Source of the DNA: Actinoallomurus iriomotensis
GTDB lineage: Bacteria; Actinomycetota; Actinomycetes; Streptosporangiales; Streptosporangiaceae
Assembly: GCF_030269445.1 (NCBI RefSeq)
Contig: NZ_BSTJ01000001.1
Span: 1,141,898 to 1,205,897 of the forward strand
Length of the DNA stretch: 64,000 nucleotides
Reading direction: 5' to 3'
Shown: positions 23,184 through 34,295 of the stretch, one piece after another
How positions within the stretch are numbered: position 1 is the stretch's first letter
Layout of the letters: every line of letters begins with the position of its first letter
Program-made: the position numbers and the translations under genes
The notes under the pieces: model-generated
What the model was told of the DNA's origin: nothing
The model's input: only the letters and a program-made list of their open reading frames with translations
Databases searched by the model: none

Positions 23184-25781
23184 TCAGCGCAGGTCGCCGT
23201 TGGTCATCCCGGTCGGGGCCGGCGGCAGGGCCACCAGGCCCATCTCGGCGCGGGAGGCGAACAGCTCGTGCTTGGGCACCACTCGCACGCTGTAGCCGAA
23301 CGCTCCGGCGCGGTCGAGGGTGACGTCACCGGCGTAGCGCAGCCGGCCGCCCTCGATGTTCTCCACCTGCGTCAGCTCGACGTACGACGGGTCGACGAGC
23401 GTGTCGGTCTCCCCGACACGGCCGTACACGACCTCCACGGCGACGTCCGACGGCTCCAGGCCGCCGAGCTCCACCGTCGCGCGCACGGTGAGCGTGCCGC
23501 CCAGCTGCGGGCTCTGCGCCGCGCCGCTGGACTCCACGTGCTCGACCGTGACGCCCGGCCAGAGCTTGGCCACCCGCAGCTTCCAGGCGGCCACGGACTT
23601 TGCCGCCACGTGCTCGTCGGCGGCCAGCAGCCGGCCCGAGACGGCGGCCGGGGCGTACAGGTCCCGGACGTAGTCGCGGAGCATGCGCCCGGCGAGGACC
23701 TTCGGGCCGAGCGTGGTCAGCGTGTGCTTGACCATCTCCAGCCAGCGACGCGGCTGGCCGTCGGTGGTCCGGTCGTAGAACAGCGCCGCGACGTGGTCCT
23801 CGATCAGCTCGTACAGGGCGTTCGCCTCGACGTCGTCGCGGCGGTCCGGGTCGGCGGCGCGGTCGGCCGAGGGGATGGCCCAGCCGTTGTTGCCGTCGAA
23901 CCACTCATCCCACCAGCCGTCGCGGATCGACAGGTTGAGCCCGCCGTTCAGCGCCGCCTTCATACCCGACGTGCCGCACGCCTCCAGCGGCCGCAGCGGG
24001 TTGTTCATCCACACGTCGCAGCCCTGGACCAGGGACTGGCCGAGCGCCATGTCGTAGTCGGGCAGGAACACGATGCGGTGGCGTACGGCCGGGTCGTCGG
24101 TGAACCGGACGATGTCCTGGATGAGCCGCTTGCCGCCCTCGTCGGCCGGGTGGGCCTTGCCCGCGATGATGATCTGCACCGGACGCTCGGGGTCGAGCAG
24201 GATCGACTTGAGCCGCTCCGGGTCGCGCAGCATCAGGGTCAGCCGCTTGTACGACGGCACGCGGCGGGCGAACCCGAAGGTCAGCACGTCGGGGTCGAGG
24301 ACGTCGTCGATCCAGGTGAGCTCGGCGTCGCTCGCGCCGCGCTGCAGCCACGACTCGCGCAGCCGCCGCCGGGCGTCGAGCACGAGGCGCTCGCGGAGCG
24401 TCCGGCGGATGCGCCAGATCTCCGCCTCGGGGACCCGGGCGACCGCGTCCCAGCCCTCGCCGTCCTCGACGACGCCGGTCAGCTGCCGCCGGGCGAGGTC
24501 CACCATCTCGGGCGCGACCCAGGTCTCGGCGTGCACGCCGTTGGTGATGGAGCCGATCGGCACCTCTTCGGTGTCGAAGCCCGGCCACAGCCCGCCGAAC
24601 ATCTCCCGGCTGACGGCGCCGTGCAGCACCGACACGCCGTTCACGCGCTGCGCGAGGCGCATGCCCATGACGGCCATGTTGAAGACGTCGGGGTCGCCCT
24701 CCTCGTACGTCTCCGCGCCGAGGGCGAGGATGCGCTCGCTGGGGATGGAGGACGCCTCGTTGTCGGTGCCGAAGTACTTCTTGATCAGCTCACGGGGGAA
24801 CCGGTCGATGCCGGCCGGGACGGGCGTGTGGGTGGTGAACACCGTGCCGCCGCGCGCGGCCTCCAGTGCCTCGTCGAGGGTGAGGCCCTGCTCGTCGATG
24901 TACTCGCGGATGCGCTCGAGGCCGAGGAACCCGGCGTGGCCCTCGTTGGTGTGGAAGACCTCGGGGGCGGCGTGCCCGGTGACGCGGCAGAACTGGCGGA
25001 TCGCGCGGACGCCGCCGATGCCGAGGAGCATCTCCTGCAAAAGCCGATGGTCCGTTCCACCGCCGTACAACCGGTCGGTGACGTCGCGCGACGCGGGGGA
25101 GTTCTCCTCGACGTTGGAGTCGAGGAGGAGCAGCGGCACGCGGCCGACGCTCGCGATCCAGACCTGGGCGTTCAGCCGGTCGCCGTCCGGCAGGCCGACG
25201 GCGACCCGCACGGGCGTGCCGTCCTGCTCGCGCAGCAGCGTCAGCGGCAGGCCGTCGGGGTCGATCGGCGGGTAGTGCTCCTGCTGCCAGCCCTCGGCCG
25301 ACAGCGACTGGGAGAAGTACCCGTGGCGGTACAGCAGGCCGACACCGATGATCGGCACGCCGAGGTCGCTCGCGGTCTTCAGGTGGTCGCCGGCGAGGAT
25401 GCCGAGACCGCCGGAGTACTGCGGCAGGGCCGCCGCGATGCCGTACTCCGGGGAGAAGTAGGCGATGGCCGCCGGAACGTCGGACAGCCCCTGGTACCAG
25501 CGCGGGGCGGTGACGTACTCGCGCAGTTCCTCGACGGCGTCGCCGAGCGCGCGCAGGAAACGCCGGTCGCCGGTGAGAGCGTCCAGGCGTTCGGCCGAGA
25601 CCTCCCCCAGCAACCGCATCGGATCATGGCGAGTCGCCTCCCAGAGCTCCGGATCGACCGACTGAAAGAGCTCGAGCGTCTCTGGATGCCACGACCAGCG
25701 CAGGTTGAGGACAAGCTCCTCGAGCGGCTGGAGCGGCTCGGGCAGGACCGTGCGTACGGTGAATCTCCGGATGGCCTTCAC
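23184..25781 (-). CDS. glgP: Alpha-glucan phosphorylase (GlgP, short actinobacterial type)
   Basis: 865 residues from the GTG at 25781 (VKAIRRFTVRTVLPEPL, the usual start of this family); longer frames upstream are unlikely. The N-terminal DUF3417 domain is followed by the GT35 phosphorylase domain, with EYGIAAALPQYSGGLGILAG, HTNEGHAGFLGLERI and the PLP-lysine motif ACGTSGMKAALNGG. It releases glucose-1-phosphate from alpha-1,4-glucan using phosphate. It is divergent from the glgE-treS-mak operon across a 506-bp gap, so degradation and synthesis can be regulated from one region. Confidence 0.93.
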   Translation of the reverse strand: MKAIRRFTVRTVLPEPLQPLEELVLNLRWSWHPETLELFQSVDPELWEATRHDPMRLLGEVSAERLDALTGDRRFLRALGDAVEELREYVTAPRWYQGLSDVPAAIAYFSPEYGIAAALPQYSGGLGILAGDHLKTASDLGVPIIGVGLLYRHGYFSQSLSAEGWQQEHYPPIDPDGLPLTLLREQDGTPVRVAVGLPDGDRLNAQVWIASVGRVPLLLLDSNVEENSPASRDVTDRLYGGGTDHRLLQEMLLGIGGVRAIRQFCRVTGHAAPEVFHTNEGHAGFLGLERIREYIDEQGLTLDEALEAARGGTVFTTHTPVPAGIDRFPRELIKKYFGTDNEASSIPSERILALGAETYEEGDPDVFNMAVMGMRLAQRVNGVSVLHGAVSREMFGGLWPGFDTEEVPIGSITNGVHAETWVAPEMVDLARRQLTGVVEDGEGWDAVARVPEAEIWRIRRTLRERLVLDARRRLRESWLQRGASDAELTWIDDVLDPDVLTFGFARRVPSYKRLTLMLRDPERLKSILLDPERPVQIIIAGKAHPADEGGKRLIQDIVRFTDDPAVRHRIVFLPDYDMALGQSLVQGCDVWMNNPLRPLEACGTSGMKAALNGGLNLSIRDGWWDEWFDGNNGWAIPSADRAADPDRRDDVEANALYELIEDHVAALFYDRTTDGQPRRWLEMVKHTLTTLGPKVLAGRMLRDYVRDLYAPAAVSGRLLAADEHVAAKSVAAWKLRVAKLWPGVTVEHVESSGAAQSPQLGGTLTVRATVELGGLEPSDVAVEVVYGRVGETDTLVDPSYVELTQVENIEGGRLRYAGDVTLDRAGAFGYSVRVVPKHELFASRAEMGLVALPPAPTGMTNGDLR

Positions 25782-26287
25782 GTGGCGCGACACTAATCGG
25801 TAACGGGCAGTGCTCGCGACCCAAACCCGCACAGCGGCCCACATCCTTGGATCTATGTTTGCCGCCTCCGTACGCCGGACGCGGCGAAGTGCGAAGTCCG
25901 CCGGGTGATGTCACCATTGACCGAAGGGCCGCCGGGCCGATCCTCGGCGAGCCGTTCGCGTGCGCGGCACACCCCGCCCGGCACGCTCGCGCCGTACGGG
26001 CCGGTCACGCCATCGCCTTACCATCGAGACAAGGCACAACCACCGGATCTGGCCGCGCAGACCTCCCCCTGGGATCCCCTCCCGGTACGCCGACGTGCCG
26101 AGATCCTCCCCGATCATGAAAACCGACAATTCTCCTGTTTCAGTCGCGGGAGATTGGCAACGGAGTCCATATGCGCGAGCCCTCGCCGAGCACCCCCGTA
26201 CCGCACGGCGCCACCCGTGGTCAAGAAAGATCATTTATTTCGGAAGACGAGGTTGATCCCGCCTCCACGTCGGTACGCTCGCCTGCG
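25782..26287. other. 506-bp divergent intergenic region, glgP / glgE
   Basis: No protein-coding signal is convincing: short open frames here lack ribosome sites and have no recognisable product. The central part (about 26100-26260) is AT-richer than its surroundings and probably holds the promoters for both directions. A small palindrome GTGATGTCAC lies near 25910. No riboswitch or RNA gene was recognised. Confidence 0.5.
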
Positions 26288-28281
26288 ATGATCGGACGAA
26301 TTCCCATTCTCGACGTGCAGCCCGTGGTCGACTGCGGTCGCTGGCCGGCCAGGGCCGTCCCCCACGAGACCTTCACGGTGAGCGCCACGGTGTTCCGCGA
26401 GGGGCACGAGATGCTGGGCGCGGGCGTCGTGCTGCGCGATCCCGAGGGCCACGCCGGACCGCCGGCCCTCATGCACGAGGTCACTCCGGGCACCGACCGG
26501 TACGCCGCGGAGGTCACGCCCTCCTCGACCGGGACGTGGCACTTCCGGGTCGAGGCGTGGGGCGACCCGATCGCGCACTGGTGGCACGACGCGGGCATCA
26601 AGATCCCGCGCGGCCAGGACACCGAGCTGATGCTCGAGGAGGGCGCCCGGCTGTTCGAGCGGCTCGCCCGTGAGGTGCCGCGGGCCGAGCGTGCGGCGGT
26701 CACGAGCGTGGTCCGCGCGCTGCGCGAGACCGCCATCCCGCCGCTCATGCGCTTCGAGGCGGCCGACACGGCGGAGATCCACGCGCTGGTGGAGCGGCAC
26801 CCGCTGCGCGAGCACGTGACGGTGACCGAGTGGCAGCCGCTGCTCGTCCAGCGCGAGCGCGCCCTGTACGGCTCCTGGTACGAGATGTTCCCCCGCTCAG
26901 AGGGCGCCTCGTACGACCCGATGGGCCGCCGCGCGCCGCAGTCGGGAACGTTCCGAAGCGCGATGAAGCGGCTCCCGGCGATCGCCGAGATGGGCTTCGA
27001 CGTGGTCTACCTGCCGCCGATCCACCCGATCGGCTCGCAGTTCCGCAAGGGCCCGAACAACACGCTGCACGCCGAGCCGCACGACCCCGGATCGCCGTGG
27101 GCGATCGGGTCCGAGGACGGCGGGCACGACGCGATCCACCCGCAGCTGGGCGGGTTCGCCGACTTCGACGCGTTCGTCGACTATGCCAAGAACCTCGGCA
27201 TGGAGGTGGCACTGGACCTGGCGCTGCAGTGCTCGCCGGACCACCCGTGGGTCAAGGAGCACCCCGAGTGGTTCACCACGCGCGCCGACGGGTCGATCGC
27301 CTACGCCGAGAACCCGCCGAAGAAGTACCAGGACATCTATCCGCTCAACTTCGACAACGACCCCGAGGGCATCTACGCCGAGGTCGAGCGGGTCGTACGG
27401 CTGTGGATGGACCACGGCGTGCGGATCTTCCGGGTGGACAATCCGCACACCAAGCCGGTGGCGTTCTGGGAACGGCTCCTCGCGAGCATCGCCGAGACCG
27501 ACCCCGACGTGCTGTTCCTGGCCGAGGCGTTCACCCGGCCGGCGATGATGCACACGCTCGCCAAGATCGGTTTCCACCAGTCCTACACATACTTCACCTG
27601 GCGCAACAGCAGCCAGGAGCTGGAGGAGTACCTCCACGAGCTGTCCGGCCCCGCGGCCGCGTACATGCGGCCGAACTTCTTCGTCAACACGCCGGACATC
27701 CTCCACGAGTACCTCCAGCACGGCGGGCCGCCCGCGTTCGCGGTGCGGGCCGTGCTGGCCTCGATGCTGTCCCCGACGTGGGGCGTCTACTCCGGTTACG
27801 AGCTGTTCGAGAACACCCCGGTGCGACCGGGCAGCGAGGAGTACCGCGATTCGGAGAAATACCAATTCCGGCCGCGCGACTGGGAGGCGGCCGAGCGCGA
27901 GGGCCGAAGCCTCGCGCCACTCATCTCGACCCTCAACTCTTTGCGAAGAGCACACCCCGCACTGCGCAGGCTGCGTAATCTACGATTCCATAACGTCGAC
28001 CAGCCTGAGCTGATCTGTTTCTCCAAACGCGTGCCTCCGACCGACGGGAACGCCGCGGACCTCGGGGACGTCGTGCTGGTCGTCGTCAACCTCAATCCAC
28101 ATCAGGTTCGCGAGGCGACCGTCCACCTCGACATGCCCGCGCTCGGTCTGGACTGGCCGGAGGAGTTCGTCGTCAGAGACGAATTGTCTGGCGGGTCTTA
28201 TACCTGGCGGCAATCGAACTACGTGCGCCTCGACCCGCACACCCAGTCCGCACACATCTTCACGGTTTCGAGAGGCGAGAG

Positions 28282-28285
<4 letters not shown>
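26288..28285 (+). CDS. glgE: Alpha-1,4-glucan:maltose-1-phosphate maltosyltransferase GlgE
   Basis: 665 residues, close to the usual size. The ATG at 26288 opens [20 protein letters not shown], the family N-terminus; a frame extends upstream to 26171 but those residues do not fit. No clear ribosome site precedes it, so it may be leaderless. The GH13_3 catalytic domain has [15 protein letters not shown], the nucleophile in [11 protein letters not shown] (Asp) and the acid/base in FLAEAFTRP (Glu). It transfers maltosyl units from maltose-1-phosphate to glucan. Its stop overlaps the treS start. Confidence 0.96.
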
Positions 28286-30015
<1,730 letters not shown>

Positions 30016-30058
30016 CCATGTGGCCCAGGCAGGAGGAACGGGCGAGGTGACGTAGCCA

Positions 30059-31444
30059 GTGCGGCTGACCGAACGACTCGACGATCTGATCGCGGACTGG
30101 CTTCCGCGCCAGCGGTGGTTCGCGGGCAAGGACCGAGGGATCGACGACGTCTCGGTCGTGTTCGAAACGGAGCTGGTCTCCGGCGATCCGTCGCTACGCC
30201 ATGTAGTGATCGCCGTACGCCAGGGTGAGCAGGTCGACCGTTACCAGGTACCGGTCGGCCTCCGCCGCGAGCTACCCGGACGGCTGGAGTACGCCGAGAT
30301 CGGGCGCATCGACGGCGTGCACGTCTATGACGCCGTGCACGACCCCGAGCTGACCCGCGTGCTCCTGGAGAAGATGGCCGACTGCTCCGACGCGGGGCCG
30401 CTGGCCTTCCGGTCGATCTCCGGCCTGGAGACCGACCTCGACAGCCTCGCCAGCCCCGCCGAGCAGAGCAACACCTCGCTCATCTACGGCGACCTCTACA
30501 TCTGCAAGCTGTTCCGGCGGCTGACCGCCGGCATCAACCCCGACCTGGAGCTCAGCCGCGGCCTGATGGGCGCGGGCAGCAAGCACGTGCCCGCGCTCCA
30601 CGGATGGATCTCCTGCGAGCTGGACGGCACCGTCTCCACGCTCGCGATGCTGTCGGAGTTCCTGCGGACCGGCACCGACGGCTGGCAGCTCGCCGGCACG
30701 AGCGTGCGCGACCTGTACGCCGAGGCCGACCTGCACGCCGACGAGGTCGGCGGCGACTTCGCGGCCGAGTCCGAACGCCTCGGCGCCGCCACCGCCGAGG
30801 TCCACCGCGACCTGGCCACCGCCTTCGGCACCGGCGTCATGGCCTCCGCGGAGGTGCGGGAGCTGGCCCGGCAGATGCACGCCCGGCTCAACGAGGCCTG
30901 CGCCGCGGTCCCCCAGCTCGTCCCGTACGCCGGGCGGCTCAGCGAGGCGTTCGACGCCTTCGCCACGGTCGACGAACCCCTCATGGTCCAGCGGGTCCAC
31001 GGCGACTTCCACCTCGGCCAGGTCATGCGGACCGAGATGGGCTGGATGCTGCTCGACTTCGAAGGTGAGCCGGCCAAGCCGCTGGAGGAACGCCGGCGGC
31101 CGGCGCACCCGCTGCGCGACGTCGCGGGCATGCTCCGCTCCTACGACTACGCGGCCCGGCACCTGCTGGTGAACGCCAAGGCGGTCTCGGGCAACCCGGA
31201 CCAGCTGGAGTACCGCGCGCACGAGTGGGCCGAGCGCAACCGCACGGCGTTCTGCCGCGGCTACGCCGAGGCGGGCGGCGTCGACCCGGCGGCGCACGAG
31301 GAGATCATCCGCGCCTTCGAGTTCGACAAGGCCGTCTACGAGGTCATGTACGAGGCGCGGAACCGGCCGTCGTGGCTGCACATCCCGCTCAGCTCCATCG
31401 CCGCGCTGAGCGCCTCACCGGCCCCGGGGTCGCGCACCCGCTGA
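30059..31444 (+). CDS. mak: Maltokinase (Mak/Pep2)
   Basis: 461 residues from the GTG at 30059, with GAGGTGA upstream. The N-terminal cap begins LTERLDDLIADWLPRQRWFAG, the family hallmark. The aminoglycoside-phosphotransferase-like kinase core has VHGDFHLGQVM (Brenner-type catalytic loop) and LLDFEGEPAKPL (Mg-binding Asp). It phosphorylates maltose from TreS to maltose-1-phosphate, the GlgE donor. Normally glgB follows directly; here it lies 4.5 kb downstream. Confidence 0.94.
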   Translation: MRLTERLDDLIADWLPRQRWFAGKDRGIDDVSVVFETELVSGDPSLRHVVIAVRQGEQVDRYQVPVGLRRELPGRLEYAEIGRIDGVHVYDAVHDPELTRVLLEKMADCSDAGPLAFRSISGLETDLDSLASPAEQSNTSLIYGDLYICKLFRRLTAGINPDLELSRGLMGAGSKHVPALHGWISCELDGTVSTLAMLSEFLRTGTDGWQLAGTSVRDLYAEADLHADEVGGDFAAESERLGAATAEVHRDLATAFGTGVMASAEVRELARQMHARLNEACAAVPQLVPYAGRLSEAFDAFATVDEPLMVQRVHGDFHLGQVMRTEMGWMLLDFEGEPAKPLEERRRPAHPLRDVAGMLRSYDYAARHLLVNAKAVSGNPDQLEYRAHEWAERNRTAFCRGYAEAGGVDPAAHEEIIRAFEFDKAVYEVMYEARNRPSWLHIPLSSIAALSASPAPGSRTR

Positions 31445-31500
31445 TCCGGTCCGTCGTCGGCACGCGGGACCTCGGGGAGTCCCGCTGCCGGGGATCGTCC

Positions 31501-32046
31501 CTACCGGCGCCGATACGGGTTCGGCTCCCAGCGCACGAGATGGTCGGCGAGATCGTTGCCGAGGTACAGCATCTCGGCCGCGTCGGTCGCCAGCAGGCCC
31601 TGGGGCGTGTACAGAAGGTCGCGGGGCACGTCGAACTCGGCCCGCTCGGGACTGGTATGGATGATCTCTCTCAGCAGACCGTCCCGGGTGCGGCCGGCGA
31701 CCTGGGGGTCGCTCGTTACGGAGACGAAGGGGCTGAGCCGCAGCCTGCCGTCGACGCCCTGGACGTGCAGTTCGGCGAGCTGCCGCATGCCCTCCGGAAA
31801 GCGCGCCAGGCCGGTGACACGCCGGATGTCGGCCTCCGTGCCGTTCCGCCAGAGGTTCGGTATCAGGTCATCGGGGTTGTTCCGGTCGCAGAACCGGAAG
31901 ACGCGGATCTTCCCCGCGGCCTGTACGGCGCGAGTACCCGACGTGTCGGCCGGGGCCTTGAACAGGCGGGCCGCGGCTTGGAAGACCCGCGCGGCCTCCG
32001 CATCACGTCCGGTCACACCAAACCCCCACACAGTCGCAACGCCCAC
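31501..32046 (-). CDS. Hypothetical protein with possible ADP-ribosyltransferase-like fold
   Basis: 181 residues if the GTG at 32046 is used; the GTG at 32013 (VTGRDAEAA) is also possible. KIRVFRFCDRNNPDDL would be strand 1 with the Arg, RLSPFVSVTSDP matches an S-x-T strand, and ATDAAEMLYLGNDLADHLV matches the strand with a Glu before the L-Y-L-G turn. This R...S-x-T...E order is that of ADP-ribosyltransferase-like toxin and effector domains. There is no signal peptide. It is inserted antisense between mak and the DUF4178 operon. The fold assignment is inferred by eye, and the family may instead be an uncharacterised DUF. Confidence 0.45.
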   Translation of the reverse strand: MGVATVWGFGVTGRDAEAARVFQAAARLFKAPADTSGTRAVQAAGKIRVFRFCDRNNPDDLIPNLWRNGTEADIRRVTGLARFPEGMRQLAELHVQGVDGRLRLSPFVSVTSDPQVAGRTRDGLLREIIHTSPERAEFDVPRDLLYTPQGLLATDAAEMLYLGNDLADHLVRWEPNPYRRR

Positions 32047-32238
32047 CGGAGAAGGCCGATGACGATGGGCCGGATGCGACCGTACGGCTCGCGGCGTAAA
32101 TCCTGATCAACTTCTGATGTCACCGCATGAAACCGGATGCTCCCCCATCACGTCTGATCGCGGTATGGGCCTGGGCGGCCACAGTCGGTAAGATCCGCTG
32201 TTCTCCGCCCTTCCCGGCTTGGGCGAACCGATGGAGGT

Positions 32239-32856
32239 ATGTCCGTGAGTGGGATCGTGTTGGTGCTCGTGCTGGCACTGATCGTCCTGGTTGTGGCGCT
32301 CGTGATCCTGCTCATCGTGGTGCTCGGCCGGCGGCGCCCGGCACCGCCGCCCGCGGTGCCCCGCGACCCGTTCGCCGCCGAGGACAGCGTCGCCGGCGAC
32401 CCCCGCACGCTCAAGGCGGGCGACCTGGTCGAGTACCTCGGCACCCGCTACTTCGTACGGGGCTCGCTGCGGCTGCGCGAGGGCGGCTTCACCTGGAACG
32501 AGCACCTCCTGGACGCCGACACGGCCGAAGGGCGGAAGGTGTGGCTGTCGGTCGAGGAGGACCCCGACCTCGAGGTCGTCTTCTGGACCGAATACGAGAT
32601 CGGCGACCTGCGTCCGGGCGCGAGGACGGTCACCGTCGAGGGCGTGGAGTACCGCCGCGACGAGCACGGCACGGCCGACTACACCAGCGAGGGGACGACC
32701 GGCGTCGGGGCCCGGGGCCGCGTCGAGTACGTCGACTACGAGGGCCCGGGCGGCCGCTACCTGTCGTTCGAACAGTACGGCGGCGGCCAGTGGGAGGCCG
32801 GGCTCGGCGAGCGGGTCCCCGTCGGCACGATGACGATCTACCCGAGTGGCGGCTGA
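32239..32856 (+). CDS. DUF4178 domain membrane protein
   Basis: 205 residues from the ATG at 32239. One N-terminal transmembrane helix (VLVLVLALIVLVVALVILLI) is followed by a Pro-rich linker and a beta-rich DUF4178 domain (LKAGDLVEYLGTRYFVRGSL, FTWNEHLLD, FWTEYEIGD). DUF4178 proteins occur with DUF350 membrane proteins, PspA-like proteins and polyamine enzymes in predicted envelope-stress modules; no biochemical role is established. It is the first gene of a five-gene operon and its stop is directly followed by the next ATG. Confidence 0.85.
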   Translation: MSVSGIVLVLVLALIVLVVALVILLIVVLGRRRPAPPPAVPRDPFAAEDSVAGDPRTLKAGDLVEYLGTRYFVRGSLRLREGGFTWNEHLLDADTAEGRKVWLSVEEDPDLEVVFWTEYEIGDLRPGARTVTVEGVEYRRDEHGTADYTSEGTTGVGARGRVEYVDYEGPGGRYLSFEQYGGGQWEAGLGERVPVGTMTIYPSGG

Positions 32857-33375
32857 ATGCTGGCCGTCCTCGACACCCCCTACCAGGACGCGCGCGCCGA
32901 CGGTCTCTCGTTCGCGCTCGGCCTGCCGCCGCTGGACGCGCTCGCCGTCCTGCCGGTCGAGCGCGCCGGCGTGACCGTCGAACTGCGGCTGCTCGGCGCG
33001 TCCCACCAGGTGCTGGCCGGGCCGCTCAGCGAGACGGTCGCGTGCCTGCCGGGCGCAGCCTCGCCGTTGCCCGGCAGCGCGGCCACCGCCCTGCCCGGCT
33101 GGACGTACGCGTTCACCGCGGAGACCGCCGCGCACGACGACGACGCGGCGTTCGGACGGGCCATCGAGGCGGTGTGCGCGCGGCTCGCGGACCGCGGCGA
33201 CGCGCTGACCGGTGCGTTCCCCGGCTCCCCGCACGCCGTCACCGCCATCGCCCTCGATGCGGCGGCGCCGCACGCCACCGCGCGGCAGTCCGGGATCGGC
33301 TGGCGGACCTGGCACGCCTACCCCCAGACCCGGGAGATCGTGATGACGCGGAGCCGGCTGGTGAGACCTTCATGA
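32857..33375 (+). CDS. DUF2617 family protein
   Basis: 172 residues starting immediately after the DUF4178 stop. The N-terminus MLAVLDTPYQDARADGLSFA and the block ELRLLGASHQVLAG are characteristic of DUF2617, an actinobacterial family of unknown function. It is soluble with no signal peptide, and rich in Ala and His toward the C-terminus. It overlaps the next gene by 4 bp (ATGA). Confidence 0.85.
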   Translation: MLAVLDTPYQDARADGLSFALGLPPLDALAVLPVERAGVTVELRLLGASHQVLAGPLSETVACLPGAASPLPGSAATALPGWTYAFTAETAAHDDDAAFGRAIEAVCARLADRGDALTGAFPGSPHAVTAIALDAAAPHATARQSGIGWRTWHAYPQTREIVMTRSRLVRPS

Positions 33376-33821
33376 ACAGGACCCGGGGCATGAACAGGAC
33401 GTACCGGGCCGTGGTCGGCGTGCTCGCCACCGCGCTGCTGGCCGTGACCCTCACCGGCTGCGGCTCGCCGTCGTCATGGATCGCGAAGAAGTACCAGCGG
33501 GTCGGGACGGACACCTACCGGTCGTCCCTGCCCCCGCAGGCCGTGGCGGCGGCGATCAACCGCAAGTTCAAGGCGATCGACCGGGTCGACGACCTGGCGA
33601 CGCTCGGCTCGGGGAGCGGCATCTTCCTGCGCTACCCGAGGCTCGTCGTCGGCGTGACGCCGTACGGGCCGGGCAGCAGGATCACCGTCGACAAGCCGGC
33701 CGGCGGTTACAACCGGTACTACTCCCACGTCGGCAGGCGCTGGAGCGCCCCGGGCAGCAACGGCTGGAACAGCCACGGCATCCCATCCTTCCGCGGCGGC
33801 GGTCCCGGGTCAGGCAAATAA
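33372..33821 (+). CDS. DUF4247 family lipoprotein
   Basis: 149 residues from the ATG at 33372, overlapping the DUF2617 stop; an internal ATG at 33390 is also possible. LAVTLTGC is a lipobox, so the protein is probably a membrane-anchored lipoprotein. After SSWIAKKYQRVGTDTYRS it has a compact domain with RYPRLVVGVTPYG. The C-terminal tail is Ser/Gly-rich (SNGWNSHGIPSFRGGG), similar to other DUF4247 proteins from such operons. Function is unknown. Confidence 0.8.
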   Translation: MNRTRGMNRTYRAVVGVLATALLAVTLTGCGSPSSWIAKKYQRVGTDTYRSSLPPQAVAAAINRKFKAIDRVDDLATLGSGSGIFLRYPRLVVGVTPYGPGSRITVDKPAGGYNRYYSHVGRRWSAPGSNGWNSHGIPSFRGGGPGSGK

Positions 33822-33831
33822 GGAGCAACCG

Positions 33832-34257
33832 ATGCACGACACCCTCCATGACATCGGCGCGACCTTCGCCTACGGCGCGGTCGGCATCGCGTTGATGGCA
33901 CTCGGCTACCTGGTGGTGGAGGTGACGACACCCGGCCGGCTCGGCCGTCAGATCTGGACCGAGGCCAACAAGGGCGCCGCGCTGCTCCTCGGCGTCAAGC
34001 TGCTCGGCATCGGCGCGATCGTCACCACCGCGATCGTCACCAGCGACAACGACCTGAGCCGGGGGCTGGTCGACACCGCGGTCTACGGCGGGATCGGCAT
34101 CGTGCTGATGGTCGTGGCGTTCTACTTCCTCGCCCTGATCACGCCTGGCAGGCTCGGCGCGACGCTGGTGGACGGCGCCGCCGTCCACCCGGCGGGCTGG
34201 GTGGTCGCCGCCGCCGACATCGCCGTCGCCGCGATCGTGTCCGGGGCGGTCTCCTGA
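33832..34257 (+). CDS. DUF350 integral membrane protein
   Basis: 141 residues from the ATG at 33832, with AAGGAG upstream. About four transmembrane helices are evident, with the paired family signatures VEVTTPGRLG and ALITPGRLG showing an internal two-fold repeat. DUF350 (YjfL-like) proteins are small membrane proteins without known activity that associate genomically with DUF4178 and PspA-type proteins. It precedes the aminopropyltransferase gene with almost no gap. Confidence 0.87.
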   Translation: MHDTLHDIGATFAYGAVGIALMALGYLVVEVTTPGRLGRQIWTEANKGAALLLGVKLLGIGAIVTTAIVTSDNDLSRGLVDTAVYGGIGIVLMVVAFYFLALITPGRLGATLVDGAAVHPAGWVVAAADIAVAAIVSGAVS

Positions 34258-34295
34258 CCGCCCGCGACCTCGACCGGTCCGCGCCGCCGCCGTCC

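Noticed and set aside
23121-25796. An 891-codon plus-strand frame opposite glgP
   Set aside because: The glgP reading has full phosphorylase motifs including the PLP site; the opposite frame has no recognisable domain and is Arg/Val/Asp-rich, as expected from an antisense frame in GC-rich DNA.
26171-26287. An upstream extension of glgE by 39 codons
   Set aside because: Homologous GlgE proteins begin at or near MIGRIPI; the extension is rich in Ser/Thr/Pro and lacks a ribosome site.
25782-26287. Several short open frames in the glgP/glgE gap as small proteins
   Set aside because: They overlap one another in different frames, have no ribosome sites and no recognisable features.
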